This document shows, piece after piece, positions 1 to 57,015 of a stretch of 64,000 nt of DNA (its first letter is position 1; every line of letters starts with the position of its first letter). Below the pieces are notes generated by a model. It was given only the letters and a program-made list of their open reading frames with translations, was not told where the DNA came from and ran no database searches. This stretch comes from Panulirus ornatus (lineage: Eukaryota; Arthropoda; Malacostraca; Decapoda; Palinuridae): the NCBI RefSeq assembly GCF_036320965.1, contig NC_092230.1, forward strand, positions 47,350,594-47,414,593. The letters are read 5' to 3'. The position numbers were made by a program, and so were the translations under genes.

Positions 1-218
1 TTGCATAATACAAAAATAAGTTTCATGAGAATACCTGGTAAAGTGTTTGGGAGACTGATGTAAGAGAAGTTAGTGGCATCACAGAATGTATGGCTAAGAG
101 AGTACGGTAGCTTAAGGAAACATAGCAGGTGTGAGAACCACGTGTTTCCTTTGAAAAGTATATGAATGATACTGTGAATTCATTCTGAGAGAAAAACTTG
201 TGGAAATATACGTCTATA

Positions 219-440
219 CCTTTTTTCTTTATCTATTTCATATATGTTCACTATTTCCCACTCAAGTGAGACAGCATTGAGAACATAGAAAACCATGTCT
301 CAGAGGGTAAAATCCTCACTTGGCTCCTTCCTCAGTTCCTCCTTTTCAAACATAATACATGTTAGGAGGATTACCAGACCCTGCTCCTAACCCTTTTAAA
401 AAATGCAGGAGATATGTGAGCAGTATTCTTTCTCCCCTTT
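219..440 (-). mobile_element. diverged SINE-B copy
   Basis: The stretch retains, in reverse order, the SINE-B landmarks: CACTATTTCCCACTCAAGTGAG-like tail, GAGGGTAAAATCCTCACTTGG, CCCTTTTAAAAAATGCAGG and GCAGTATTCTTTCTCCCC. It is clearly older than the copies at 26388, 57988 and 61069. It lies in the intron beyond exon 11. Confidence 0.5.
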
Positions 441-556
441 TCCCCTACCATCACAATCATTCCTTTCATAATTTCTGCCTGAATTACTTTACTGTTCAAT
501 ACAAAGATCACTAAAACCAATCAATTTTCAATCTATAAAAGCATCCAATGACTTAC

Positions 557-45070
<44,514 letters not shown>

Positions 45071-45093
45071 TTTGAGTGACGTTCGTCACAATT

Positions 45094-45261
45094 TCAATTT
45101 TCCAATATATTTTCCTCGTTTTCGGCGGTGTGGTCACACCGAGGCGTCCCCTGCATAGTACGATGGTTCGTTCCTAGTGATGATAGGCAGGTGAGTGTGT
45201 GGGGACCGGACACACCAGTTGGTATGTTACATGTGTGGCCGGGTGGAGGACCATCCATCAT
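45094..45261 (-). CDS. possible upstream ORF (55 codons) in the GPR155 leader
   Basis: An open frame on the minus strand starts with two consecutive ATGs (45261) and ends at a TGA 23 nt before the main start codon. It begins MMDGPPPGHTCNIPTGVSG. It is translated only if the leader is unspliced and starts right of 45261, which the TATA-like palindrome at 45293 would allow. No homology is recognised, and a frame of this size can occur by chance. Confidence 0.25.
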   Translation of the reverse strand: MMDGPPPGHTCNIPTGVSGPHTLTCLSSLGTNHRTMQGTPRCDHTAENEENILEN

Positions 45262-45292
45262 GGTTTCTGGTCCGGTGCGACGCCCGACACCC

Positions 45293-45304
45293 GGCTATAT
45301 AGCC
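45293..45304 (-). promoter_or_regulatory. TATA-like palindrome GGCTATATAGCC
   Basis: A perfect 12-bp palindrome with a TATATA core lies about 225 bp upstream of the predicted start codon, in a locally GC-rich stretch. If it is a TATA box for the minus strand, transcription would begin near 45265. No initiator or downstream element was confirmed. Confidence 0.3.
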
Positions 45305-45545
45305 TACCTTGGCACTGGCCACACCCACCCTGGGCACAGGCCTTCCCCAACCCCACCATCCATCCCCTGGGGGAGGGATGTACTCTTACCTCCCCCACGT
45401 CGTAACCACGTAGACCCTACCCTAACGAGAGACCCATTCCCACATTAGTGACACGCCAGGCAGAGACCCTCCCCTCAGGCAGAGACCCTCCCTTCAGGTA
45501 AAAACCCTCCTTTGCAAACTAAGATGTCCCACTCTTAGGTCGTCA

Positions 45546-46900
<1,355 letters not shown>

Positions 46901-46924
46901 ACTTGCAAACCTTAATAGTCAGCA

Positions 46925-47012
46925 CCGCACAACTCACCATCAACAACGTACACCCCACAGTCAACACTGAACACCTTACCATCAACACAGCGTGCCTCAT
47001 TATCAACACCAC
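46925..47012. repeat. degenerate 21-bp units, outlier of the 47.7 kb array
   Basis: About four to five diverged units of the form CACC(A/T)CAACA...ACACC carry the same 21-bp period as the main array 700 bp away. The LINE and SINE pieces at 47085-47720 separate the two. Confidence 0.6.
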
Positions 47013-47084
47013 TCAAGATAGTTAGATGAGATATTGACCGAATACTAAAAGCACTTAGCACATACCAGGCTCACGGTCCTCGTG

Positions 47085-47215
47085 AGATTTCATCAGCCTG
47101 AGCCACCAACCAACCTCTCGGGGTGGATGAACAGCTGGGTTGACAATGGACCGACTGCCGCAACCAGGATTCGAAACTATGCTCTCGACCCTGGGCGGTC
47201 CGTGAATGCGTCACA
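47085..47215 (-). mobile_element. tRNA-derived SINE candidate, copy 1
   Basis: On the minus strand it reads GGACCGCCCAGGGTCGAGAG, a B-box-like GTTTCGAATCCTGG, and a body ending TTGTCAACCCAGCTGTTCAT. The same modules in the same order occur at 58300-58432. No functional tRNA fold is claimed. Confidence 0.55.
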
Positions 47216-47224
47216 CACACACAC

Positions 47225-47308
<84 letters not shown>

Positions 47309-47330
47309 AGTGTATGTGTGTGTGTGTTCC
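47211..47330. repeat. (CA)n(TA)n(GT)n palindromic microsatellite
   Basis: Short CA, about 62 bp of TA, then GT: a second tract with mirror-image complementarity. It is followed by TCCTATGAGTCCACGGG, which resembles the 3' terminal sequence of the Penelope-like element in reverse. Confidence 0.9.
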
Positions 47331-47382
47331 TATGAGTCCACGGGAAAAATGAAGGTATATGGAATATAAACATCACAAAGCA

Positions 47383-47715
47383 ACTGGATGACTTTTGCGG
47401 AGGAGAAATTTCCTGAAGAGTGAGACAACATGGTTTTAGGGGAAGGTCATGTGTAACTAACCTCGTGAGAGTTCTACGAGATAGTGAGCTCAGTCCTGGA
47501 CAAATGGGAAGGCTGAGTGGACTGTCTGTACCTAGCCTGCCGGTGAGTATTTAAGACTGAACCACAAGGGAACAAAGAACTCATGATGGAGGATCCTTTC
47601 CCGCTGGGGTTGAGGAGACCAGCGACTTGTCATAGGGTTGGCTTCTGAGACCATTGCTCTTCGTGATTTATATTAATGACTTGCCAGACTCCAGATGATG
47701 ATGCACAGGTCTGGA
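47383..47715 (+). mobile_element. decayed LINE RT with internal deletion (CR1/Jockey-like)
   Basis: Across frames the plus strand gives HGFRGRSCVTNLVR, EFYEIVSSVLDKWEG, VDCLYLA and finally LLRPLLFVIYINDLPDSR. This is the order of QHGFR..RSC.TNL, ...DKREGWVDCIYLDF and GPLLFVIYINDLPD in the RT domain, with the part between the A-motif and GVPQGS largely lost. Confidence 0.75.
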
Positions 47716-47724
47716 TGTATATGA

Positions 47725-48944
47725 ACACCATCAACACTACACACCATCAACACTGTACACCTCACCATCAACACTGTATACCTCAACATCAACACAGTAC
47801 ACCTCACCATCAACACTGTACACCTCACCATCAACACAGTACACCTCACCATCAACACTGTACACCTCACCATCAACACTGTACACCTCACCATCAACAC
47901 TGTACACCTCACCATCAACACTGCACACCTCACCATCAACACTGTACACCTCAACATCAACACTGTAACCTCACCATCAACACTGTACACCTCACCATCA
48001 ACACAGTACACCTCACCATCAACACTGTACACCTCACCATCAACACTGTACACCTCACCATCACACTGTACACCTCACCATCAACACTATACACCTCACC
48101 ATCAACACTGTACACCTCACCATCAACACTGTACACCTCACCATCAACACTGTACACCTCACCATCAACACTATACACCTCACCATCAACACAGTACACC
48201 TCACCATCAACACTGTACACCTCACCATCAACACTATACACCTCACCATCAACACTGTACACCTCACCATCAACACTATACACCTCACCATCAACACTGT
48301 ACACCTCACCATCAACACTGTACACCTCACCATCAACACAGTACACCTCACCATCAACACAGTACACCTCACCATCAACACTGTACACCTCAACATCAAC
48401 ACAGTACACCTCAACATCAACACAGTACACCTCAACATCAACACTGTAACCTCACCATCAACACTGTACACCTCACCATCAACACAGTACACCTCACCAT
48501 CAACACTGTACACCTCACCATCAACACTGTACACCTCACCATCACACTGTACACCTCACCATCAACACTATACACCTCACCATCAACACTGTACACCTCA
48601 CCATCAACACTGTACACCTCACCATCAACACTGTACACCTCACCATCAACACTATACACCTCACCATCAACACAGTACACCTCACCATCAACACTGTACA
48701 CCTCACCATCAACACTATACACCTCACCATCAACACTGTACACCTCACCATCAACACTATACACCTCACCATCAACACTGTACACCTCACCATCAACACT
48801 GTACACCTCACCATCAACACAGTACACCTCACCATCAACACAGTACACCTCACCATCAACACTGTACACCTCACCATCAACACAGTACACCTCAACATCA
48901 ACACAGTACACCTCACCATCAACACAGTACACCTCAACACCATG
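47725..48944. repeat. 21-bp minisatellite, about 58 units, with 481-bp higher-order duplication
   Basis: The unit is CACCATCAACACTGTACACC plus T, with CAGTACACC and CTATACACC variants. Two short-unit markers (ACTGTAACCTC and CCATCACACTG) recur at a constant offset of 481 bp (47961/48442 and 48061/48542), so a block of about 23 units was duplicated. Long open frames on both strands (YSVDGEV, TSPSTLY repeats) follow from the 21-bp period. Confidence 0.95.
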
Positions 48945-48949
48945 TAAGA

Positions 48950-49560
48950 CAAAGGTAGCTATTATCCGTAACATTAACTGGCAGTTAAGTGCAGTGCACC
49001 ACCACAAGAAGAACTGCATCCACAAACGACCGTAAACCACCGGGTGATTACCACCAGGATATGGGGAGAGAAAGAGAGGGGGGGAGGGTTGGCCAGGCAA
49101 GCATAGCTCACGTGACCTTCGCCAGAGCTGAAGGTACGTATCTACATGTTCACATATCCTAAACAACCTTGGTGAACAAACCCAGGAATTTATTATTTAC
49201 AAGGATGGAACACTCCTGTACCCAGAACCACGTTACAGTGAGTGGCCTCTGTACTGTAACACTGGGTGATGGTGTCATGTGAGGTGGACCACGGGTCAGA
49301 GACGAGGGTAAAGGTACATAGGACAGGTGAGGTCATCCACCAGTGCTGGGAGGTGAAGACGAACACCACTGGAGAGACATGATTCACGAAGATGTGAACG
49401 AGTCTATCTCAAACGCCGGCGTCCAGAGGAGGAGCATGACGCATCAGGACGCACTCTGCTCATATCTAAGAAGCAGATCATCACACGCAGAAGGCCACGT
49501 AGGAGGCCACAATGACACGTTATCATCATCAGGAAAGATGGTGCTCGTGTTGTGATGTGC
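48950..49560. other. no gene recognised
   Basis: Mixed-composition sequence without coding motifs between the 21-bp array and the LINE remnant. Confidence 0.45.
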
Positions 49561-49599
49561 TAACCATACTGCACGGGGCGCTGAGGTGGCGTAGTGGGT

Positions 49600-50270
49600 C
49601 CTGGACGTGTGATCAAGGGAAGGGGGAGGAAGTGACAAGGAAAAGTATTTACGAATTTTATAGGAAGTTAAAAACCTGGCTTTTAAGATGTACCAGGTCA
49701 TAGTTATTAATAAAGACATTAGAAGGCAAAGAGTTCCAACGCTTTGAGGTGTAGGGAAAGAAACAGGTATCAAAACGGCCCACTCTTGAGTTGCCTACAG
49801 CCACACAGTAATCATGTGACGCAGCAGTTTGCAGACTATCGCATGGTCTAGCTACCGGTGGAGGCACACAAGCAGCAAGATCTCGGGAGCAAAAACCAAA
49901 GTAACTCTTATAAGAAGAGGGAAAGCGAACCAACATTGCAACACAAGGCAGTGGGGTCAGGCTGTAAAGTTAGCCTGGGACAGTTTATAAGTCGGACCGA
50001 TTCCAGTCAACTCTGTCAAGTAAGGATGCAGAGCTAGAACCACCGCAGATGTGAGAGCAGTACTCCATACAAGGACGAATCAGTCCTTCCCAAAAACGAA
50101 GCAACTGTTCTGAAAGACATGAAATTACGACTTCTAAACAAGACACCCGGTTTCTTACGAGGCAGACTTAGGTACTTCTGTAACGTGGACTACCAAGAGC
50201 GAGTTCATGTTACTTACGGGAATACCAAGATGGAGTGAAGGAGCCGTCAAACGCCAGACGAAGGCTGTGA
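49600..50270 (-). mobile_element. decayed Jockey-like LINE, RT C-terminal half
   Basis: The minus strand reads, in shifting frames, HLGIPVSNMNS, GLIRPCMEYCSHICGGSSSA, LLDRVDWN, YFGFCSRDLAACVPPPVARP and VGRFDTCFFPYTSKRWNSLP, ending DLVHLKSQVFNFL. This is the LIRPCMEYCSH...LDRV...RCS.EL...PP..RPR...FFP....WNSLP pattern of Jockey-type LINEs. Stops and frameshifts make it a pseudogene. Confidence 0.78.
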
Positions 50271-50289
50271 GGAATTTTCGAGAGACAGA

Positions 50290-50940
50290 TGGGTAGAAAC
50301 TAGGTCATGGTGGCATGGGCCTAAAGAGGATCTTACGTGTGTGTGGAGGGAAACAGCGAGCTGCACCGAGGACGTACGCACGTGCGCTGGTCGCGCCGCG
50401 CCGCACGTGCACATGACCTGGAACCCGGGCCGCCACCCAGCGTGGACTGTCGTGTATATATGACAAACCTGACCGGAAGAATTCCCTCATGCCCGGACGC
50501 CCTTGCAGCTGGTCGTCTATACAGCCAAGATCATGTTGAAAGACACGTGACCAGTTGATGCTGCCTTAACTCAACTTTTATCACCAGATGCTGAGCAGCG
50601 CCGGTCGTACGCACTACGCTATACGCCAGGAATTACAGTGTTTAGCTCGTTCTCAGGTGAACTTTATGTTCATCTAGTAAATTTCCCCAAACACTTGTGA
50701 ATTAAGGTGTTTTGATAATCATTAGCAGGTGTGCTGGATGCACGCCACATTAATTCTACCACTGTTGCTAGATTTCAATGGTCAATGTAAGAATATTCGC
50801 GGCCTTTCCTTAGCTTACAGGAAAGTGAGTGGACACTATTAATGTTCTCATTAAGAGGTTTACTTAAACCATGCCATATGGGTCTCCATGGTAATCTTAC
50901 CTGATCATCAACTGATGAGACTTTTCAACTTTTCCTTATT
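50290..50940. other. no gene recognised; GC/CpG-rich patch 50340-50450
   Basis: A short CpG-rich patch followed by AT-rich sequence. No exon or repeat could be supported. Confidence 0.4.
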
Positions 50941-51026
50941 CCTCTGAGGCTCAGTCATCTGTTCTTGTGGCAACCTCGCTCACGCAGGAAATGGCGAGCA
51001 TACAGGAAATATATAATAGAAAAAAA

Positions 51027-51112
<86 letters not shown>
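50940..51112 (+). mobile_element. SINE-B tail remnant followed by (TA)n
   Basis: CTCTGAGGCTCAGTCATCTG, TTCTTGTGGCAACCTCGCTC and ACGCAGGAAATGGCGAGCAT reproduce the last third of SINE-B in plus orientation. An A-rich segment and about 83 bp of TA follow. Confidence 0.65.
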
Positions 51113-51117
<5 letters not shown>

Positions 51118-51777
51118 CTAGGTACCCATTTTTCGACCAGGCCCTACAGGAAAAAAGTTAAAATCACCATATAATCTGCAGGTTAATAGACGGTAAATAT
51201 AAGAAATGTCAGAAATATATGAACTATTCGCTAGTACCGTGAGGTGTGTGTGTGTGTGTGTGTGTGTGTGGAAGGATCCTGGCAACAGATGTTGTCTGTC
51301 ACTGTCTACACTCAGGTGGCAGAGCACGACGGGCGCGGCCCCACGGCCACACCCTATAGTGTAGTTATTAGCTCCATGACCACGACCAGCAGTACCGGCC
51401 TTAGGTCGTCGTACACAAGGGTCGTAACGGCTTGGTAAAGAGGTTGTTAGTGAGTCGTCCTTCGGGAGCGGGGCTGTTGTGTCGAGGGGAGAATGATGGT
51501 CGCGTTCTGTTGTTGTCTGATGTTTCCCCAACACGGCCTCTTGCAGCAAGCAGAAGCTTGACACACACACATGAAGACCTGATTATCAATCATTATTCAA
51601 GTGTGTTTATCCTAAAGACTCGAAGGACCTGATACAATCAGCCAGGAGAGAAGTGACTGAAAACATTGCGGTTGAAGAGGAGGCCATGGAAGAGGAAGAC
51701 CCGAACACATCGAATGAAACAGAAGGCAACTCACTGTCCACACTCAGAACACACAGGGACCCTTGTCAAAACACTGC

Positions 51778-51990
51778 TAATGTTTCCTCCTTAACGGGGG
51801 CAATGTTTCCTCCTTAACGGGGGCAATGTTTCCTCTTCAACGGAGGCAATGATTCCTCCTCAACGGGGGCAATGTTTCCTCCTTAACGGGGGCAATGTTT
51901 CCTCCTTAACGGGGCAATGTTTCCTCCTTAACGGGGGCAATGTTTCCTCCTTAACGGGGCAATGTTTCCTCCTTAACGGGGGCAATGTTT
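51778..51990. repeat. 22-23-bp minisatellite, about 9 units
   Basis: The unit is AATGTTTCCTCCTTAACGGG plus GGC, with 22-bp variants lacking one G and a few CTTCAACGGA variants. Confidence 0.93.
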
Positions 51991-52539
51991 CAGGAGATTG
52001 GATAAGCCATAAAGCGGCGATAACACATGTGAACGTGTGTAGCTCTGAACCACAGTGCAATATGAGCCTCGAAGATAACGTGTGAGATAATACAGAACAT
52101 AATGATGGACCAGAGCATAAGAGAAGAGCTTCAGTGGCACAAGGTATTCAAGTGGCAGCCAACACGCACTTAGGAGCAGTGAGAGGGTCTTACATGTAGA
52201 ACCTGCTGGGTTCTCAGGGGGAGAAAAAAGAGTTAGCACAGCTAAAACGGAGACCAAAAAAAAGTGGATGGAGTGAACAATGTGGTTGTGGTTAATGGCC
52301 TTTGTAACCGTCCACCGAAGGATTCTGACGATGAACTTGATATTCAACAATTTTTCCCCCACGAGGACTTCAGCTTTATACCCACCAGGTAGGCGGGAAG
52401 GAGGACAGCCACACCTTACATCATGGGACCCTGCTCAGACAGGCTGGCAGATCCCTCCCTCAGGGCATCGTAGTAGCGTCATCATTAGGACTCCTAACTT
52501 CGATGCTGTACCTGCCACACACGGAAGTGCGTCACGTCT

Positions 52540-53185
52540 AATTACATTTCTCGATGACCCTAGAACTGCAAGACATGACCGAGATAAAATACAGCAGTGG
52601 TTACAGACATGGCTGAATGTGATCTACCTTGGAAGGAATACAGTTATGAAGATGGGGAAGGTTTTCATCACACCAGATGGTCAGTCCCATATCGTGGGAG
52701 GTATGTCACTGCGGTAGGGACCTGGGAGTGTTCTGGTAGGGATCTGAGAGGACTGTGGTAAGTGACCTGGGTATGCTGTGGTAGGGATCTGGGAGCACTA
52801 TGGTTAGGACCTGAGAGTACTGTGGTAGGTGACCTGGAAGTGCTGTGGTAGGTGACCTGGGAGTACTGTGGTAGGTGACCTGGCAGTTGACACCAGGAGA
52901 GACATTTCACCCGAACATCACATGACAAGGATCATGATGGAGGCGAACCACAATGTGTCCGTCAACCTTACAGAGACGGAGACAGGTGTGTTGCATGATG
53001 GATCTGCTGCCTCAGGTGGAACATGCAGCAGCAGTCTGGTCTGCTGACCTGAACATCCACACAGCAGTGATGGACATGGCGGGACACAGGACCGGACCAG
53101 GAAGGCTCCCACATGTGGATGGGAGGAATTATGAAGACAAGGAGGGTGTTCAACTGTCCCTTCCGGTGAAAATAACGGAATGAAA
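52540..53185 (+). mobile_element. decayed CR1/Jockey-like LINE RT interrupted by its own minisatellite
   Basis: Plus-strand frames give FLDDPRTARHDRDKIQQWLQ (FADD-type catalytic motif with Ala to Leu), NTVMKMGK, GQSHIVGGMSLR, then GRDLGVFW at the start of a tandem array. After the array come DLAVDTRRDISPEHH, ANHNVSVNLTE, PQVEHAAAVWSADLN and GRNYEDKEGVQLSLP. This order matches FADD...KCKVMKMGK...RDLGV..S.DL...KKAN...VR.HLEYA..VWSP...YE.RL..L.LP. Confidence 0.7.
52712..52890. repeat. 22-23-bp minisatellite inside the LINE, about 8 units
   Basis: Units read GGTAGG(G/TG)A(C/T)CTGGGAG followed by a variable TGCTGT-like end. The unit is the codon string for R-D-L-G-V of the LINE RT. The flanking LINE motifs are collinear on both sides. 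Confidence 0.85.
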
Positions 53186-53399
53186 GACACGATAATTATA
53201 TACGACTTTTACGAGTCCACGAAGACTTAAACAAGAGGAGGTCAGACACGGTGTGTGTGTGTGTGTGTGTGTGCGGAGGGACGGGAGGAAGCAAGTCTTC
53301 AGCAACAGCAGCAGACCCGTAGTGCAAGCTGAGCCAGCTGGAGGGGACACGGGACTACCCCTGGCAAAGTCTACACAAGTGTCAATTTCCCCTGCAGTA

Positions 53400-53700
53400 T
53401 GTACGTCTCATGAACCTTCCCTGTCCGTATGCCATGATGTTGCTGCTCCCTCTCTTATCTCCCTACAGGCATGACTGCGGCCGCTGTTCTAGTGAGGTGG
53501 GTGCCTGTGTCCCCGTCCATGAGGTCCGGACCCGTGACACGCGTGTGGTTGTTGCTTCCCATAGTTTGTGTGTGGAGACCAGCCACTCGAGGACTGGCCG
53601 TTATGATAACTCCTTCCCCCGCCCCTTCCAATAGGTGACCTTATGGAATTCTCTTCCTCCCTGTGTCCTCTCTCGTGTTCATATAACCTCTCCTCCTTCA
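53400..53700 (+). mobile_element. decayed Jockey-like LINE C-terminal fragment
   Basis: The plus strand reads HDCGRCSSEVGACVPVHEVR, VASHSLCVETSHSRTGRYDN and LWNSLPPCVLS, the same pattern as the remnant at 49600-50270. One stop lies between NSFPRPFQ and LWNSLP. Confidence 0.65.
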
Positions 53701-53939
53701 TGAGCCAGGTCTACACACCTCGGTGGAGGAGCCCTGATTAATTTCTACTTTCATTTTTCCTTTACCCGAGACGTCCTTGGGTGGGGCACGTTTTGCCTGG
53801 GTAATGTCGGTCAACGTGAGAGAGAAAACATTATGTACACAATAACTGCTGCCACTTCAGCCCACACTCACCTCCATCTCCACCAAGGGTATTACTGCAA
53901 CACACTCTCTTGTTAACACCATGGGAAATGTACCATAGT

Positions 53940-54026
53940 CACTGCAACTACTACTACTACCACTACTAATGCTGCAGCTACTTCTACTACAATACCACTA
54001 CTTCTACTACTGCAACTACTATCAAT

Positions 54027-54073
<47 letters not shown>

Positions 54074-54095
54074 TAATTATTATTATTATTACTAT

Positions 54096-54139
<44 letters not shown>

Positions 54140-54140
54140 T
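53940..54140. repeat. (CTA)n-like and (TAA)n trinucleotide tracts
   Basis: An irregular ACTACTACT stretch passes into two AATAAT runs with an inverted TTATTATTATT segment between them (about 54075-54093), giving local self-complementarity. Confidence 0.85.
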
Positions 54141-54214
54141 GATAATAATACCATTGTAAAGATAAAGAGAACCATTGTTATCATGGACGTTTTCAACGTC
54201 ATCTTATTAACGAT

Positions 54215-54410
54215 TTTTGTTTTCCAACATATTCGCCGTTTCCCGAGTTGCGTCAGGGGCGGGTGAAGCAAGGCCTCATTCCCTCAGCTCCCACCGTCTC
54301 GCTATCATGCATGTTGTACCGACCAGAACCCACTCTCCACACCCAAGCCTGGAGGTGGGTTACCCGTGGGGGTACGGGCCCACGCCCACCAAATATCACA
54401 GACACACTAT
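54215..54410 (-). mobile_element. old RTE-like long 3' tail
   Basis: TTTTCCAACATATTCGCCGT, TTCCCGAGTTGCGTCAGGGG and a diverged version of the TAGCTGTCATG...ACCACAGCTCCC block follow in the order of the long LINE tail in minus orientation. Confidence 0.45.
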
Positions 54411-54689
54411 ATAAAACGTAGCACAACAGATAGCCTCCCAAATAGGCAAAACGGAATAGATCATTAGGATAGAAAATACAGGCCCCGAGGAAGACAGAGT
54501 TTACAAACCTGACGTTAATATTAAGGCGCAGCGGGAGGGGCGGTTCCCACTGTGGTAGGCGTTGATAAGGTGTGGTGTGCGCTGCAGTCAACAGTAACTA
54601 GTGTGTGTTATGTATGTGTGTTTGTGTGTGTGTTCATACACACCACAGCCTTCCTCTGGTACACATACTGGTGTGTGTTCATACACAGG

Positions 54690-55055
54690 ATCATATACCC
54701 ATCAGGCTTATCTTAATCCGGCCCCAAGCCCTTCAGGCTTACCCTAATCCAGCCCCAGGCCTATCAAGCTTATCTTAATCCGGCCCCAGGCCCCATCATG
54801 CCCTTAATCCAGCCCCAGGCCCATCATGCCCTTAATCCAGCCCCAGGCCCATCATGCCCCTAATCCGGTCCCAGGCCCATCAGGCTTATCTTAATCCGGT
54901 CCCAGGCCCCATCATGCCCTTAATCCAGCCCCAGGCCCATCATGCCCCTAATCCAGCCCCAGGCCCATCAGGCTTATCTTAATCCGGTCCCAGACCCATC
55001 AGGCTTATCTTAATCTGGCCCCAGGCCCCATCATGCCCTTAATCCGGCCCCGGCT
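54690..55055. repeat. C-rich minisatellite, unit about 28 bp
   Basis: Units combine AATCC(A/G)GCCCCAGGCCCATCA with TGCCCTT or GGCTTATCTT, in about 13 copies with mixed variants. Confidence 0.85.
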
Positions 55056-55500
55056 AAGCCCAACAGACCTTTCTGTGGTTTCGCACGACATTTTGTATGT
55101 CCCGGTTCAGCCCACTAACATGCCAGGGGTCGAGCGCACTGGATCAAATGCTGGGTACGGCAGTCGCTCCCCAGTCAACCGTTCAACCTGCCCTAAGGCA
55201 TGTCGCCCCTCGTATACCACATGGCACCAATTCGCTCTTTCACAGGCACACCTCCAACCCTCCTGCACGTTAACGACCTGATCAATCATAGCGCGTCCCT
55301 CCATCCTTCCATCTCGTCCTGTCATCCACTTCCGTTGTGTCTTCTCCCTCAGTCAACCTCTCCTCACTCATCCTCTCCATACGTCTAAACCCATTTCGTC
55401 ACACCCTCTTCAGCTCTCCCATACACCCTCCTCACCGCAACACACCTCTCTCTTACCCCATCGTCCTCAAACATTTCATTTCCATGATCCCACGACAAGC
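55050..55500 (-). mobile_element. old RTE-like 3' fragment
   Basis: In plus reading, CAACAGACCTTTCTGTGGTT, CTCGTATACCACATGGCACC, AACCTCTCCTCACTCATCCT and CCTCAAACATTTCATTTCCA follow the order of the antisense strand of the LINE C-terminus and tail. On the minus strand CERANWCHVVYEG recalls NRVNWSDVVYRG. It is much older than the intronic copies. Confidence 0.65.
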
Positions 55501-55589
55501 ATTGTGGAGATGCAAGTGATGAATATTCAACATGCAGAATCGTTACGACTTTGCAACTACCGCCTATTGCGTGGTTAGTACGAGGTACT

Positions 55590-55682
55590 GGCACCATATC
55601 CTGCAACACTGTGTACTGGACCCACACCCTGCAACACTGCGTACTGTACCCACACCCTGCAACACTGTGTACTGGACTTATA
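55590..55682. repeat. 27-bp tandem repeat, 3 units
   Basis: CCTGCAACACTGTGTACTGG plus a CCCACAC spacer occurs three times with few changes. Confidence 0.8.
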
Positions 55683-55844
55683 AAACCAGTACACGTTCGT
55701 AAACAACTCCTGCCACATAAGATGTGTCCACATATCAACCATGCCACGTACTGGAAATGTCTCCTGAATTTGGCTTACGTAAATACTTCACTTAGAATGT
55801 AATCAATGATACACAGGCGGACGTACTTTTACGCATACGAGGAC

Positions 55845-56345
55845 CTGGAGCACTCCCTCACACCACCCTCATCACTCCTGCCTCACACCTCCCTCATTAC
55901 TCCTGCCTCACACCTCCCTCACATCATCACTCCTGCCTCACACCACCCTCGTTACTCCTATCTCACACCTCCCTCATTACTCCTGCCTCACACCACCCTC
56001 ACATCACCACTACTGCCTCACACCACCCTCATTACTCCTACCTCACACCTCCCTCATTACTCCTGCCGCACACCACCCTCATTACTCCTACCTCACACCT
56101 CCCTCATTACTCCTGCCTCACACCACCCTCATTACTCCAGCCTCACACCTCCCTCATTACTCCTGCCTCACACCACCCTCACATCACCACTCCTGCCTCA
56201 CACCACCCTCACCACTCCTGCCTCACACCACCCTCACATTTCACCCCTGCCTCACACCACCCTCACATCATCACCCCTGCCTCACACCACTCTCACATCA
56301 TCACCCCTGCCTCACACCACCCTCACATCATCACCCCTGCCTCTC
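55845..56345. repeat. CCTCACACC-rich minisatellite, unit about 25 bp
   Basis: Alternating CCTCACACCACCCTCATTAC and CCTCACACCTCCCTCATTAC units, later passing into ACCCTCACATCATCACCCCTG variants. The unit length varies between about 23 and 29 bp. Confidence 0.88.
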
Positions 56346-57015
56346 AACCCGTAACGAACTTATTCTCCATCACCAAACTTGCTAACTAGAGACCGTATTT
56401 ACGACTAACCCTGTCCACTACTACCTCTACTCACCACCATCCCTGCTTGCTGTAAAACCCTACTCACTACAATCTCACCACAAAACCCTTCCCACTACAA
56501 CCCTTCCTTTATACAAACCCTATTCACTACAAACTATGCTTACTACAAACTTTGTTTACTACAACCCTTGTTTACAACAAATCCTACTCCGTCTACCATC
56601 TGACCAAGTGGTGGAGTCCGTGTGTCCTGCTAGATCACACTGCTCTCTCCCCTTCCTCCCTCAAGCAGACACACTGCTCTGTGGCCACACACTGCACTTG
56701 AACTCCATCTCTGGATATCTGTCTATCATTCTCTCTTCTGTGTCACTGTTCATCACGACTCCCCCCTCCCTCCTGTCTGTGTCCACTCTTCTCTCTCCAC
56801 ATTCAAGGCTCCACACTCCACACATGAGCCACCCTCGTACCCCACACTCCACACGTGAGCCACCCTAGTACTTACACTCTACATGTGAGCCTCCCTAGTA
56901 CCTCCGCCCGCCAGGTATGTACACCTGACGTTGGTACCTGGTGTACCGTGCCTGCCGGAGCCTGGAGCCCGCCTGGTGAATGACGTCCACTGACCTCCCG
57001 CCACCTTGCTTGTGT
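56346..57015. other. no gene recognised
   Basis: C- and T-rich sequence with weak CTACAA and CCACACTCCACA repetition; no coding family motif. Confidence 0.45.

Noticed and set aside
45186..45198. CAG followed by GTGAGT on the plus strand as a donor of a divergent gene
   Set aside because: There is no upstream open frame or start codon in a plausible context and no partner acceptor with coding sequence.
47725..48944. Regularly spaced repeats considered as a CRISPR array
   Set aside because: Units are directly abutting 21-mers without unique spacers, in eukaryotic-type DNA with introns and retroelements.
47673..49166. Long open frames on both strands (YSVDGEV and TSPSTLY repeats, up to 257 codons)
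   Set aside because: They are produced by the 21-bp minisatellite, whose period is a multiple of three; no start context, domain or splice structure supports a gene.
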